A stretch of DNA of 64,000 bases from CAWHXG01 sp963833235. Lineage in GTDB: Bacteria > Pseudomonadota > Alphaproteobacteria > Rhodobacterales > Rhodobacteraceae. Positions 17,497 through 27,545 of the stretch are shown in pieces (position 1 is the first letter of the stretch; each line of letters begins with the position of its first letter). Below the pieces are notes generated by a model. That model saw only the letters and a program-made list of their open reading frames with translations. It made no database searches and was not told the origin of the DNA. The stretch covers positions 248,001 through 312,000 of the forward strand of contig CAWHXG010000004.1 in NCBI GenBank assembly GCA_963833235.1, read 5' to 3'. Made by a program: the position numbers and the translations under genes.

Positions 17497-19304
17497 GCGA
17501 TCTCGACGCCGGCACAGCACCCCGCCGCCCCTTGCGGCCGCTTGCCAAGGTCATCCGGGCGCGGGACCGGGGCGAGAACCCCGACTGGATCGAGCGCGAG
17601 AATATTCGCCATCGCCATGCCCGGATGCGCGATCGCGCGCGGTTGCAGGCGGAGGGCCGCCTGCTGGTCCTGGCGCTCTTCTTCGTGGGCGCCTTTGCCC
17701 TTGTCGGCGTGCGCATGGGCGACATGGCCACCAGCCTGCCGGTCGAGCCGCACAGCACCGGACTCGCTCCCGCGATCAGCGGCGCACGGGCCGACATCGT
17801 GGACCGCCAGGGCCGGATCCTGGCCACCAACCTGACCACCCAGGCGCTTTATGCCCACCCGCAGGACATGGTCGACGTACCCCATGCCGCCGCGGAGCTG
17901 GCACGCATCTTCCCAGGTCTCGATGCAGCCGCGCTGCAGGCTCGCCTGTCGGGCGACCGCAAGTTCCTGTGGATCCGCAAGACGCTCTCGCCCGAGCAGA
18001 TCCAGGCAGTGCACGACATCGGCGATCCCGGCCTGCTCTTTGCCACCCGCGAGATGCGGCTTTTCCCCAACGGGCGCCTTGCGGCCCACGTGCTGGGCGG
18101 CGCCAGCTTCGGCGACGAGGCGGTGCATGCCGCCGAGGTGATCGGCGTCGCGGGTGTCGAGAAGGCGTTCGACGACGTGCTGCGCGACCCGAGCCGTCAG
18201 CCCGGACCGCTGGAGCTGTCGATCGACCTCACCGTGCAATCTGCCGTGCGCGAGGTCCTGGCTGGCGGCATGCGGCTTTTCGGGGCGAAGGGCGCGAGCG
18301 CGGTGGTGATGGACGTCCATACCGGCGAGATCGTCGCGATGGCCTCGCTTCCCGATTTCGATCCCAACGACCGGCCGCAGGCGCTGGTGAAGGGCGATCA
18401 GGCCGACAGCCCGCTTTTCAACCGCGCGGTGCAGGGGGTCTACGAGCTGGGCTCGGTGTTCAAGATCTTCACCATCGCCCAGGCCATGCAGATCGGGCTG
18501 CTCACACCCGACACGATGGTCGACACCAAGGGCCCGCTGACCTGGGGCCGGCATCGCATCCGCGATTTCCGCAACTACGGGCCGAGCCTCAGCGCGACGG
18601 ACGTGATCGTCAAATCCTCCAACATCGGCACGGCGCGGGTCGCGCAATCCATTGGCGCCGCCCGCCAGCGAGCGTTCCTCGGCAGTCTGGGGTTTCTCGA
18701 GGCGACGCCGCTGGAGGTGATCGAGGCGCCCTCCGGCCGCCCGCTGATCCCGGCCCAGTGGAAGGAGATCCAGACGATGACGATCTCCTACGGGCACGGG
18801 CTGTCGACCTCGCCGGTGCATCTGGCGGCGGGCTATGCCACGCTGCTGAACGGCGGCACCAGGGTCATGCCGACGCTCCTGCGCCGCGATGCCCGCCAGC
18901 TCGGGCCCCGCGTCGTCTCCGAAGAGGTCTCGGCCGCCGCCCGCAGCATGTTGCGGCAGGTGGTGGTGCGCGGCACGGCCTCGATGGGCCGGGTGGACGG
19001 CTATGCCGTCGGCGGCAAGACCGGCACGGCCGACAAGCCCAAGCCCGGCGGCGGCTACTACCGCGACCGCGTCCTGGCGACTTTCGCGGGCGCCTTCCCG
19101 ATGAACGATCCGAAATACGTCTTCGTCGTGACCCTCGACGAAGGGGCCGAGACGATGGGCGACAAGCCCCGGCGCACCGCCGGGTGGACGGCCGTGCCGG
19201 TAAGCGCCGAGATGATCCGCCGGATCGCGCCTCTTCTTGGAATGCGGCCCGGCGTTGAACCCCATGGGGCATCCGGGATACGAGAGGCGCGCAACGGCGA
19301 ATGA
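17493..19304 (+). CDS. ftsI: Septal peptidoglycan transpeptidase FtsI (PBP3)
   Basis: A 603-aa class B penicillin-binding protein that cross-links septal peptidoglycan with FtsW. It has a cytoplasmic tail, one membrane helix (about residues 51-70) and the pedestal domain beginning ADIVDRQGRILATNL. The transpeptidase domain follows, with active-site SVFK (Ser about residue 321), the SSN triad (about 374) and KTGT (about 510). It overlaps ftsL by ATGA and murE by ATGA, indicating coupled translation. The protein probably acts in the periplasm at the division septum. Confidence 0.96.
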   Translation: MSDLDAGTAPRRPLRPLAKVIRARDRGENPDWIERENIRHRHARMRDRARLQAEGRLLVLALFFVGAFALVGVRMGDMATSLPVEPHSTGLAPAISGARADIVDRQGRILATNLTTQALYAHPQDMVDVPHAAAELARIFPGLDAAALQARLSGDRKFLWIRKTLSPEQIQAVHDIGDPGLLFATREMRLFPNGRLAAHVLGGASFGDEAVHAAEVIGVAGVEKAFDDVLRDPSRQPGPLELSIDLTVQSAVREVLAGGMRLFGAKGASAVVMDVHTGEIVAMASLPDFDPNDRPQALVKGDQADSPLFNRAVQGVYELGSVFKIFTIAQAMQIGLLTPDTMVDTKGPLTWGRHRIRDFRNYGPSLSATDVIVKSSNIGTARVAQSIGAARQRAFLGSLGFLEATPLEVIEAPSGRPLIPAQWKEIQTMTISYGHGLSTSPVHLAAGYATLLNGGTRVMPTLLRRDARQLGPRVVSEEVSAAARSMLRQVVVRGTASMGRVDGYAVGGKTGTADKPKPGGGYYRDRVLATFAGAFPMNDPKYVFVVTLDEGAETMGDKPRRTAGWTAVPVSAEMIRRIAPLLGMRPGVEPHGASGIREARNGE

Positions 19305-20824
19305 GGCGGCAGGGCATGGCGGAAGGGCGCGACGCACCCACGGGGGACCGCACGAGATCGCTGGCCGAGCTGGGCCTGCGCGCCCGCGGCGGCGTCGAGG
19401 CGCGGATCACCGGGCTCAGCCTCGACAGCCGCGCGATCCGGCCCGGACATCTGTTCGCAGCCCTTCCCGGCACGCGGGTCCACGGGGCGGAGTTCATCAG
19501 CTACGCGCTGCGCATGCGCGCCGGCGCCGTTCTGACAGACCGCGAGGGGCTGGCGCTTGCAGCCGACGTGTTGAAGAGCGCCGAGGTGCCCGTGGTCGTC
19601 GCCGAGGATGTGCGGCAAGTGCTTTCCTATGCGGCGGCGCTCTGGTTCGGCGCCCAGCCGGAAGTCTGCGTCGCGGTCACCGGCACCAACGGCAAGACAT
19701 CGGTCGCCAGCTTCGCCCGGCAAATCTGGACCCACCTCGGCGTCAGCGCCGCCAGCCTCGGCACGACGGGGGTGGAGGGCGCCTACGAGGCGCCGCTGGC
19801 CCATACCACGCCGGACGCGATCCTGCTGCACCGGCACCTCGCGGCGATGGCCGAGGCGGGCGTGACACGGCTGGCGATGGAGGCCTCCTCCCATGGGCTG
19901 GATCAGCGGCGGCTCGACGGCGTGCGGCTGGCTGCTGCGGCCTTCACCAACTTCAGCCAGGACCATCTGGATTATCACGGCACGTTCGAGGCCTATCTCG
20001 AAGCCAAGGCCGGGCTTTTCGAGCGCGTGCTCGGTGAGGATGCGATCGTGGTCGCCAATCTCGACGACCCGAAGGGCCGGGAGGTGGCCGTGGCGGCACG
20101 CGCCCGCGGGCAGGAAGCGCTCGGCGTCGGGCTTGCCCAGGACGCCGACCTGCGCATTGCGGCGCAGCGCTTCGACGCCACGGGCCAGGATCTGCGGCTC
20201 GATTGGCACGGGCGGCCGCATCAGGCGCGGCTGGCGCTGATCGGCGGCTTCCAGGCATGGAACGTGCTGGTGGCGGCCGGGCTGGTGATCGCCAGCGGCG
20301 AGGACCCCGAAGACGTGTTCGCGACCTTTCCGAAGCTGACCACCGTGCGCGGCCGGATGCAGCTGGTGGCCACGCGGGCCAACGGCGCGGCCGTGTTCGT
20401 CGATTTCGCCCACACGCCGGATGCGCTGGCGACCGCCCTGCAGGCCCTGCGCCCGCACGTGATGGGGCGGCTGCACGTGGTCTTCGGTGCGGGCGGCGAT
20501 CGCGACCGGGGCAAGCGCCCGCTGATGGGGGAGGCCGTGGCCCGGCACGCCGACGTGGCCATCGTCACCGACGACAATCCCCGCGGCGAGGACCGCGACG
20601 CCATTCGCGCCGCCGTCCGCGAAGGCTGCCCCGAGGCCGCGGACGTGGGGGACCGGGCCGAGGCGATCCTGCGCGGCGTCGACGGGCTGGAGCCGGGCGA
20701 CGCGCTGCTGATCGCGGGCAAGGGCCACGAGACCGGGCAGATCGTCGGCGATACGGTCTATCCCTTCGACGATGCCGAGCAGGCGAGCGTCGCCGTCGCG
20801 GCGCTCGACGGGCGGTTGCCGTGA
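19301..20824 (+). CDS. murE: UDP-MurNAc-Ala-Glu:meso-diaminopimelate ligase
   Basis: A 507-aa ATP-dependent cytoplasmic Mur ligase adding the third stem-peptide residue. The N-terminal uridine-binding part has LSLDSRAIRPGHLFAALPG, the central domain has the P-loop TGTNGKTSVA, and the C-terminal domain has FGAGGDRDRGKRPLMG and DDNPRGED. DNPR is the known marker of meso-DAP rather than lysine specificity. The start at 19301 overlaps the ftsI stop; a second ATG at 19316, behind GGCAGGG, is a credible alternative start. Confidence 0.95.
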   Translation: MRRQGMAEGRDAPTGDRTRSLAELGLRARGGVEARITGLSLDSRAIRPGHLFAALPGTRVHGAEFISYALRMRAGAVLTDREGLALAADVLKSAEVPVVVAEDVRQVLSYAAALWFGAQPEVCVAVTGTNGKTSVASFARQIWTHLGVSAASLGTTGVEGAYEAPLAHTTPDAILLHRHLAAMAEAGVTRLAMEASSHGLDQRRLDGVRLAAAAFTNFSQDHLDYHGTFEAYLEAKAGLFERVLGEDAIVVANLDDPKGREVAVAARARGQEALGVGLAQDADLRIAAQRFDATGQDLRLDWHGRPHQARLALIGGFQAWNVLVAAGLVIASGEDPEDVFATFPKLTTVRGRMQLVATRANGAAVFVDFAHTPDALATALQALRPHVMGRLHVVFGAGGDRDRGKRPLMGEAVARHADVAIVTDDNPRGEDRDAIRAAVREGCPEAADVGDRAEAILRGVDGLEPGDALLIAGKGHETGQIVGDTVYPFDDAEQASVAVAALDGRLP

Positions 20825-22251
20825 CCCCAGGCGCCCCCGTTCTCTGGACGGCGCGAACCGCGCAGGCCGCGACTGGGGGAGAGGCGCAGGGCGACTGGGC
20901 GGCAACCTCGCTTTCCATCGACACCAGGACGCTGCCGGAAGGCGCGCTTTTCGTCGCGCTGGCGGATCGCCGCGACGGCCATGATTTCGTGGCGGAGGCG
21001 CTCGCGCGCGGGGCCGCCGCGGCGCTGGTCTCCCGCCGCCCTGAGGGGGTGGCCGCGGGCGCGCCGCTTCTGATCGTGGACGACGTGATGGACGGCCTGC
21101 GCGCCCTCGCACGGGCGGCGCGGGCGCGGACCGGGGCGCGGGTCGTGGCGGTCACCGGCTCCGTCGGCAAGACCTCCGTGAAGGAAATGCTGCGCTGCGC
21201 GCTGCAACCCTTCGGCCTCGTCCATGCCGCCGAGAAAAGCTTCAACAACCACTGGGGCGTGCCGCTGACCCTAGCGGGCTGCCCGCAAGAGGCCGATTTC
21301 GCCGTGATCGAGATCGGCATGAACCATCCCGGCGAGATCGCGCCGCTTGCCGCCATCGCCGCCCCGGACGTGTCGCTGATCACCACCATCGCCGCGGCGC
21401 ATCTGGAGGCGTTCTCCGGCCCCGGCGGCGGCGGTATGGAGGGGATCGCCCGCGAGAAGGCGGTGATCTTCGGGGGGCTCCGCGCTGGCGGAACCGCGAT
21501 CTGGCCCGCCGGCCTGCCGACCTCGGCCATCCTCGAGGCCGCCGCCGCCGGGGCCGCCCATCGCCTGAGTTTCGGGTCGGACGGGGCGGAGGCTCGCCTC
21601 CTGCCGTCTGCGCTTGACGCCCCGGGGAGCGGCGCGGCGGCCGAGGTCTGCGGCGAGCGGGTGGCGCTTTCGCTGGCACAGCCCGGGCGGCACATCGCGA
21701 TGAACGCTCTTGCGACCCTGACCGCGACGAGGGCCCTCGGCCTCGATCTGCGGCGCGCGGCAGCGGGCCTGGCTGGCTGGGCGCCGCCGCCCGGGCGCGG
21801 CACGCACGAGAGGCTCGGTCTGCCCGGCGGCGGAACCGCGACCCTGATCGACGATGCCTACAACGCCAACCCGACGTCGCTCGCCGCGGCCCTCGAAGGT
21901 CTTGCGGGGTCGGAAGCGGCCAGGCGGGTGGCGATCCTCGGCGACATGCTGGAGCTCGGGCCGCAGGCCGCCGCCCTGCACGCGGAGCTTGCCGAGCACC
22001 CCGCCATGGCGCGGATCGATGTGGTGCATTGCGTCGGGCCGCTGATGCGGGGGCTTTGGGAAGCGCTACCGACGGCGCGGCGCGGCGAATGGCAGGAGGG
22101 GGCCGTCGCGATGGCTGGGCGGGCGGCGTGCCTCGTGGCACCCGGCGATGCGGTGCTGGTCAAGAGCTCGCTCGGCACCGGCCTGTCGCGGGTCGTTGAC
22201 GCCCTTCGCGAAACCGGCCATGGCGGCGCACCTGCCGCATCGGGGACATGA
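20821..22251 (+). CDS. murF: UDP-MurNAc-tripeptide:D-Ala-D-Ala ligase
   Basis: A 476-aa Mur ligase that adds D-Ala-D-Ala, completing the pentapeptide. The substrate-domain motif SIDTRTLPEGALFVAL, the P-loop TGSVGKTSVKEM (about residues 113-124), the family hallmark KSFNNHWGVPLTLA and the C-terminal DDAYNANPTSL are all present. The start is a GTG overlapping the murE stop (GTGA at 20821-20824), so it is coupled to murE. The stop lies one base before the mraY ATG. Confidence 0.94.
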   Translation: MTPGAPVLWTARTAQAATGGEAQGDWAATSLSIDTRTLPEGALFVALADRRDGHDFVAEALARGAAAALVSRRPEGVAAGAPLLIVDDVMDGLRALARAARARTGARVVAVTGSVGKTSVKEMLRCALQPFGLVHAAEKSFNNHWGVPLTLAGCPQEADFAVIEIGMNHPGEIAPLAAIAAPDVSLITTIAAAHLEAFSGPGGGGMEGIAREKAVIFGGLRAGGTAIWPAGLPTSAILEAAAAGAAHRLSFGSDGAEARLLPSALDAPGSGAAAEVCGERVALSLAQPGRHIAMNALATLTATRALGLDLRRAAAGLAGWAPPPGRGTHERLGLPGGGTATLIDDAYNANPTSLAAALEGLAGSEAARRVAILGDMLELGPQAAALHAELAEHPAMARIDVVHCVGPLMRGLWEALPTARRGEWQEGAVAMAGRAACLVAPGDAVLVKSSLGTGLSRVVDALRETGHGGAPAASGT

Positions 22252-22252
22252 C

Positions 22253-23338
22253 ATGCTCTATTGGCTGACCGCGTTCTCGGATGGCGGCGACGTCTTCAAC
22301 CTTTTTCGCTACATCACCTTCCGGGCGGGGGCGGCGTTCTTTACCGCGCTGGTCTTCGGCTTCGTCTTCGGGCGCCCGTTGATCAACCTGCTCCGCAAGC
22401 GCCAGACCCTCGGCCAGCCGATCCGCAGCGACGGCCCCGAGAGCCATCTTCTCACCAAGGCGGGGACGCCGACGATGGGCGGCGTGCTGATCCTGGGTGC
22501 GGTCGTGGTCTCGACACTTCTCTGGGCCCGGCTCGACACGCCGTACGTTTGGATGGTGCTCTTCGTCACGATGGCCTTCGGTGCGATCGGCTTCGCCGAC
22601 GACTATGCGAAGGTCAGCCGCAACAGCCATGCCGGCGTCTCGGGGCGGATGCGGATGGGGCTGGGCCTTCTGATCGCGGCGGTGGCGGGCTTCTGGGCTG
22701 CCTGGGCGCATCCCGTGGAGCTGACCGATCAGCTGGCGCTGCCGATCTTCAAGGACGTGCTGATCAATCTGGGCGTGCTCTTCGTGCCCTTCGCCATGCT
22801 GGTGATCGTCGGCTCGGCGAATGCCGTGAACCTGACCGACGGGCTGGACGGGTTGGCGATCATGCCGGTGATGATCGCCGCGGGCACGCTGGGGGTGATC
22901 TCTTATGCCGTCGGCCGTGTGGACTTCACCGAGTATCTCGACGTGCATTACGTGCCGGGAACGGGCGAGATCCTGGTGTTCGCCGCGAGCCTGATCGGGG
23001 GGGGGCTGGGGTTCCTATGGTACAATGCGCCGCCGGCGGCCGTTTTCATGGGCGATACCGGCAGCCTGGCGCTCGGTGGGGCGCTCGGGGCCATCGCGGT
23101 GGCGACCAAGCACGAGATCGTGCTGGCAATCGTGGGCGGGCTCTTCGTGGTCGAGGCGATGTCGGTGATCATCCAGGTGGCGTATTTCAAGCGGACGGGG
23201 AAGCGAGTGTTCCTGATGGCGCCAATCCACCACCATTTCGAGAAGAAGGGCTGGCAGGAGCCGCAGATCGTTATCCGGTTCTGGATCATCTCGCTGATCC
23301 TGGCGCTGATCGGGCTTGCCACGCTGAAGGTCCGGTGA
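22253..23338 (+). CDS. mraY: Phospho-MurNAc-pentapeptide transferase (lipid I synthase)
   Basis: A 361-aa polytopic membrane enzyme that transfers phospho-MurNAc-pentapeptide to undecaprenyl phosphate. About ten hydrophobic segments are visible. Family motifs are TPTMGGVLIL, the catalytic FADDYAK, NAVNLTDGLDGLA (about residues 192-204), FMGDTGSLALGG and the C-terminal APIHHHFEKKGW. Its ATG is adjacent to the murF stop. The following 283 bp to murD (23339-23621) show no convincing gene or regulatory signal; a plus-strand open frame there has no recognisable domain and atypical composition. Confidence 0.96.
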   Translation: MLYWLTAFSDGGDVFNLFRYITFRAGAAFFTALVFGFVFGRPLINLLRKRQTLGQPIRSDGPESHLLTKAGTPTMGGVLILGAVVVSTLLWARLDTPYVWMVLFVTMAFGAIGFADDYAKVSRNSHAGVSGRMRMGLGLLIAAVAGFWAAWAHPVELTDQLALPIFKDVLINLGVLFVPFAMLVIVGSANAVNLTDGLDGLAIMPVMIAAGTLGVISYAVGRVDFTEYLDVHYVPGTGEILVFAASLIGGGLGFLWYNAPPAAVFMGDTGSLALGGALGAIAVATKHEIVLAIVGGLFVVEAMSVIIQVAYFKRTGKRVFLMAPIHHHFEKKGWQEPQIVIRFWIISLILALIGLATLKVR

Positions 23339-23621
23339 ACGGGCTGTCAAGCGGGGGCGCTGGCGCGCCGTTTTCGTTCTCCCCACCCACGCCTGTCGGC
23401 GCGGGCGGGGCCCGCCGCGCGTGGCTGGCGCCGCGGCATGGCGTTCGGCGGTGTGCCGTTTGGCGCGCATCCAGCCAAGGGCCGGGTAGGCCGGGGCCAC
23501 TGCCCGCATGGGGAGGCGCTGGCCTCCGGTTGGCATCTGCGGCGAACGTCTTCGGGCGCCGTGCGGGGGGCGCGGATTTGCCCCAGGGCGGGTTGCACGG
23601 GTGGCTGGTCGAGGCGTCGCC

Positions 23622-25046
23622 ATGATCCCCGTGGTGGGCTATGCGGGCCAGCGCGTGGTGGTGCTGGGGCTTGGGCGTACCGGCCTGACGGCGGCGCGCG
23701 CACTTGCGGCGGGCGGCGCCGTCCCGGAATGCTGGGACGACGGCGCGGAGGCGCGGGAGCGGGCCGAGGCGCTTGGGTTCGATTGCGCCGATCCCGCCCG
23801 GCCGGGGGCGCTCGACGGTGCCGCCGCCCTGATCGCCTCGCCCGGTATCCCGCACCTCTATCCCGCGCCGCACCCCGCCATCGCCGAGGCTTATCAGGCG
23901 GGCGTTCCGGTGGACAACGATATTGGCCTTTTTTTCCAGTCGCTTGCGACGCCCGATTGGGACAGGTTCAACCTTGCCCCGCGCGTGGTGGCGGTGACGG
24001 GATCGAACGGGAAATCGACGACCGCGGCGCTGATCCATCACTGCCTGGCGATGGCCGGGCGGGAGACGGCGCTTGCGGGTAATATCGGCCGCGGGGTGCT
24101 GGACCTCGACCCGCCCGGCGACGGGGCGGTGATCGTGCTGGAGCTTTCGTCCTACCAGACGGAGCTGGCACGGGGCCTGACGCCGGATGTCGCCGTCTTC
24201 ACCAATCTCAGCCCCGATCATCTGGACCGGCACGGCGGCCTCGGCGGATATTTCGCGGCGAAGCGGCGGCTTTTCGCGGAGGGCGGACCGGACCGGGCGG
24301 TGATCGGAGTGGACGAGGCGGAGGGAGGATTCCTTGCCAACCAGACCGCCACGGGGCCGGCGGACGACCGGGTGATCCGCATCTCGGTCACCCGGAAGCT
24401 TACGGGGCCCGGCTGGAATGCGTTTGCGAACAAGGGGTTCCTGGTTGAGATTCGCAAGGCGCGGCAGGTGGCGGCCATCGATCTGCGGGAGGTTTCGGGG
24501 CTGCCGGGGCGGCACAACCACCAGAATGCCTGTTCGGCCTATGGGGCGCTGCGGGCGCTTGGGCTGGCGCCGCGGGTCATCGAGGCGGGGTTCCACAGCT
24601 TCAGGGGACTGCCGCATCGCAGCCAGCTGGTCGGGCGGCGGGGCGGGGTGGCCTTCGTCAACGACAGCAAGGCCACGAACGTCGACAGCGCGGCGCAGGC
24701 GCTGCAGGCCTTCGGGCGGATCCGGTGGATCGCCGGGGGGCTTGGCAAGGAGGGCGGCATCGCGGCGCTCGCCCCGCATCTAGGCGCCGTTTCAAAGGCT
24801 TACCTGATCGGGCATTCGGCGCGGGACTTCGCCGTGCAGCTTGGAGTGACGCCTTGCGAGGTCTGCGAGACGATGGATCGGGCCGTGGCAAGCGCGGCCG
24901 GAGAGGCCGAGCCGGGGGAGACGGTGCTGCTGGCGCCGGCGGCCGCGAGCTTCGACCAGTACCCCGATTTCGAGGCGCGGGGGGACCATTTCTCGGCGCT
25001 CGTGGCCGCGCTCCCGGGCATCGAGATGAACGGGCCGGGCCGCTGA
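23622..25046 (+). CDS. murD: UDP-MurNAc-L-alanine:D-glutamate ligase
   Basis: A 474-aa cytoplasmic Mur ligase that adds D-Glu. It has an N-terminal Rossmann-like domain (VVVLGLGRTGLTAARAL), the P-loop TGSNGKSTTAALI (about residues 125-137), the substrate-site ELSSYQTELA, LSPDHLDRHGG and the C-terminal NDSKATNVDSA. The ATG at 23622 follows weak ribosome-binding sequence after the mraY-murD gap. It is a full-length member of the family. Confidence 0.95.
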   Translation: MIPVVGYAGQRVVVLGLGRTGLTAARALAAGGAVPECWDDGAEARERAEALGFDCADPARPGALDGAAALIASPGIPHLYPAPHPAIAEAYQAGVPVDNDIGLFFQSLATPDWDRFNLAPRVVAVTGSNGKSTTAALIHHCLAMAGRETALAGNIGRGVLDLDPPGDGAVIVLELSSYQTELARGLTPDVAVFTNLSPDHLDRHGGLGGYFAAKRRLFAEGGPDRAVIGVDEAEGGFLANQTATGPADDRVIRISVTRKLTGPGWNAFANKGFLVEIRKARQVAAIDLREVSGLPGRHNHQNACSAYGALRALGLAPRVIEAGFHSFRGLPHRSQLVGRRGGVAFVNDSKATNVDSAAQALQAFGRIRWIAGGLGKEGGIAALAPHLGAVSKAYLIGHSARDFAVQLGVTPCEVCETMDRAVASAAGEAEPGETVLLAPAAASFDQYPDFEARGDHFSALVAALPGIEMNGPGR

Positions 25047-25077
25047 AATGCCCCGGATCGGAGTGTCGGCCCGGCGT

Positions 25078-25111
25078 CGGCTTTCGGTCGGCTTTGTGTC
25101 GGACCCCTGCG
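25078..25111 (+). repeat. Dispersed intergenic repeat B, copy 1
   Basis: A 34-nt element with core CGGCTTTCGGTCGGC and TGTCGGACCCCTGCG lies just downstream of murD. A second copy is at 49836-49869; the two differ only in a TTT to AAA triplet between the cores. It sits in the 211-bp murD-ftsW gap, which otherwise holds only the ftsW upstream region. Confidence 0.6.
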
Positions 25112-25257
25112 CACGCCCCAGCCGCACCTTGTTAACCGGATCGCAACCGTGCGGGCCGCAATCTGGCCCCGTCGTTTCGCTGGCACGGGCGGCCGCTTTC
25201 GGCTAGGATCGCCGGCAGACCCGGACAACCGGGCGAGAGCAGAGTGCAGGCAACCGC

Positions 25258-26427
25258 ATGACGGACATGGTACATGGCGCGGCACCCCTTGGGGTGGGCG
25301 AGCCGCTGCTGCCGAAATGGTGGCGCACGATCGACCGCTGGACGCTGGTCTGCATCGTGGGGCTTCTGGCGATCGGGCTGCTTCTGGGCCTCGCCGCCTC
25401 GCCGCCACTGGCCGAGCGCAACGGGCTGCCGCCCTTCTACTACGTGCAGCGGCAGGCGGTCTTCGGGGCGATGGGGCTGGTGGCGATGGCCTTCGCCTCG
25501 ATGCTCACACCCCGGCAGGTGCGGCGGATCGGGGTGATCGGCTTCGGGCTGGCCCTGGTGGCTCTGGCGCTGCTGCCGATCTTCGGCACCAACTTCGGCA
25601 AGGGCGCGGTGCGCTGGTATTCGATGGGCTTCGGAAGCTTCCAGCCGAGCGAGTTCATGAAGCCGATGTTCGTGATCCTCACCGCCTGGCTGATGGCCGC
25701 GGGGCAGGAGATCAACGGGCCGCCGGGCCGCTCGATGTCGTTCCTGGTCGCCGGCACCATCGTGGCCATCCTGATCGCCCAGCCGGATTACGGGCAGGCC
25801 AGCCTGATCCTCTTCGCCTGGGGGGTGATGTATTTCGTGGCCGGCGCGCCGATCCTGCTGCTGATCGCCATCGGCGGCGCGGTGGTGGGCGGGGGCGTCT
25901 TCGCCTATTCCTCGAGCTCCCACGTGGCGCGGCGGATCGACGGCTACCTCTCGGCCGAGATCGACCCGACCACGCAGATCGGCTACGCCGCCAACGCGAT
26001 CCGGCAGGGCGGCATCTTCGGGGTCGGCGTGGGCGAGGGCGAGGTGAAGCGCTTCCTGCCCGACGCCCATACCGATTTCATCGTCGCGGTGGCGGCCGAG
26101 GAATACGGGCTGATCCTGGTTCTGGTGCTGATCGCGCTTTACATGACCGTCGCCGTGCGGGGCCTCTTGCGGCTGCTGCGCGAGCGCGATCCGTTCGTGC
26201 GCTACGCGGCGACCGGGCTGGCAAGCATCTTCGGCATGCAGGCGATGGTGAACATGGGGGTCGCCGTGCGGCTCTTGCCGACCAAGGGGATGACGCTGCC
26301 CTTCGTCAGCTACGGCGGCTCTTCGGTGATCGCGGCGGGGCTGACGGTGGGGTTCCTGCTGGCGCTGACGCGGCGGCGGCCGCAGGGCGGCATCGCCGAC
26401 GCGCTGACCCGGGGGGGCCGGGCCTGA
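25258..26427 (+). CDS. ftsW: Septal peptidoglycan glycosyltransferase FtsW (SEDS)
   Basis: A 389-aa SEDS-family integral membrane protein that polymerises lipid II at the septum together with FtsI. About ten membrane helices are visible. The N-terminal cytoplasmic tail ends in WWRTIDRWTL. Family motifs include the KGAVRWYSMGFGSFQPSEFMK region (about residues 117-137), the large periplasmic loop with GGIFGVGVGEGEVKRFLPDAH, and the C-terminal GMTLPFVSYGGSS. murG follows two bases after the stop, indicating cotranscription. Confidence 0.95.
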   Translation: MTDMVHGAAPLGVGEPLLPKWWRTIDRWTLVCIVGLLAIGLLLGLAASPPLAERNGLPPFYYVQRQAVFGAMGLVAMAFASMLTPRQVRRIGVIGFGLALVALALLPIFGTNFGKGAVRWYSMGFGSFQPSEFMKPMFVILTAWLMAAGQEINGPPGRSMSFLVAGTIVAILIAQPDYGQASLILFAWGVMYFVAGAPILLLIAIGGAVVGGGVFAYSSSSHVARRIDGYLSAEIDPTTQIGYAANAIRQGGIFGVGVGEGEVKRFLPDAHTDFIVAVAAEEYGLILVLVLIALYMTVAVRGLLRLLRERDPFVRYAATGLASIFGMQAMVNMGVAVRLLPTKGMTLPFVSYGGSSVIAAGLTVGFLLALTRRRPQGGIADALTRGGRA

Positions 26428-26429
26428 CC

Positions 26430-27528
26430 GTGGCGCGCCCCCTGGCGGTGATCGCCGCCGGCGGCACGGGCGGCCACATGTTCCCCGCGCAGGCGCTGGC
26501 CGAGGAGCTGCTGGCCCGCGGCTGGGACGTGCGGCTGAGCACCGACGCCCGCGGCGCGCGCTATGCCGGCGGGTTTCCGCAGGCGGTGCGGATCGCCGAG
26601 GTCGCCTCGGCCACCTTCGCGCGGGGCGGGCTTGCCGCGAAGCTGGGCGTGCCGTGGCGGATCGCCGGCGGCGTGCGCGCGGCGCTGTCCGCGATGCGGG
26701 CGGAGCGGCCGCAGGTGGTGATCGGCTTCGGCGGCTATCCCAGCATCCCGGCGCTGACGGCGGCGGCCTTCCTGCGCATTCCGCGGATGCTGCACGAGCA
26801 GAACGGGGTGCTGGGCCGGGTCAACACGCTTTTCGCCCGGCGGGTGGATCTGGTGGCCTGCGGCACCTGGCCGACGGAGCTGCCACGCGGGGTCGAGGCC
26901 GTCTATACCGGCAACCCGGTGCGCGCGGCGGTGCTCGACCGGGCCGGCGCGCCCTACATTCCGCCGGGGGACTACCCGATGCGGCTGGTCGTCTTCGGCG
27001 GCAGCCAGGGCGCGCGGGTGATCTCGGAGCGGGTGCCGGGCGCGGTGGCGGCGCTGCCGCCGGCCCTGCGGGACCGCCTGCGGGTCTCGCACCAAGCGCG
27101 CGATGAGGATGCCGAGGCCGCGGCCGAAACCTATGCGGCGGCCGGGGTCTCGGCCGACATCCGGCCCTTCTTTCAGGGACATGCCGGCGCTGATGGCCGA
27201 GGCACAGCTGGTGATCTGCCGCTCCGGCGCCTCTACGGTGGCGGATCTTTCGGTGATCGGGCGGCCCTCTATCCTGATCCCCTTTGCCGCTGCGACGGCC
27301 GATCACCAGACGGCGAATGCCCGCGGGCTGGTGCGCGCCGACGCGGCCGTTCTGATCCCCGAGGACCGGGCGAGCGTGGAGGTTCTGGCCGAGCACATCG
27401 CCGGCATCCTCGGCAACCCGAACGCGGCGGTGAAGATGGCGCATGGCGCGTTGGCGGCGGGGCGGCCCGACGCGGCGCGCGACCTTGCGGACAACGTTGA
27501 AAAGCTGAACCTGGAGGCGGGCGGATGA
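26430..27528 (+). CDS. murG: Lipid II synthase MurG, with one apparent frameshift
   Basis: A peripheral membrane GT28 glycosyltransferase adding GlcNAc to lipid I. The first frame from the GTG at 26430 has the donor loop AAGGTGGHMFPAQALAEEL, GFGGYPSIPAL and LHEQNGVLGRVN, and runs to ADIRPFF (about 27170). The second frame continues DMPALMAEAQLVICRSGAST, which binds UDP-GlcNAc, to the C-terminus. An extra T in TTT at 27171-27173 separates them. Removing it restores IRPFFRDMP and a 365-aa protein of normal length. MurG is essential in nearly all walled bacteria, so a sequencing error is the likely cause. Confidence 0.88.
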
Positions 27529-27545
27529 AACACTGGGAGGCACGG

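Noticed and set aside
23339..23621. Possible small gene between mraY and murD
   Set aside because: Open frames exist on both strands, but none has a convincing ribosome-binding site or domain, and codon bias looks like a shadow.
27160..27190. Programmed ribosomal frameshift in murG
   Set aside because: No slippery heptamer or strong downstream structure stands out, and the same type of one-base shift occurs in pyc and lpxC, which favours sequencing error.
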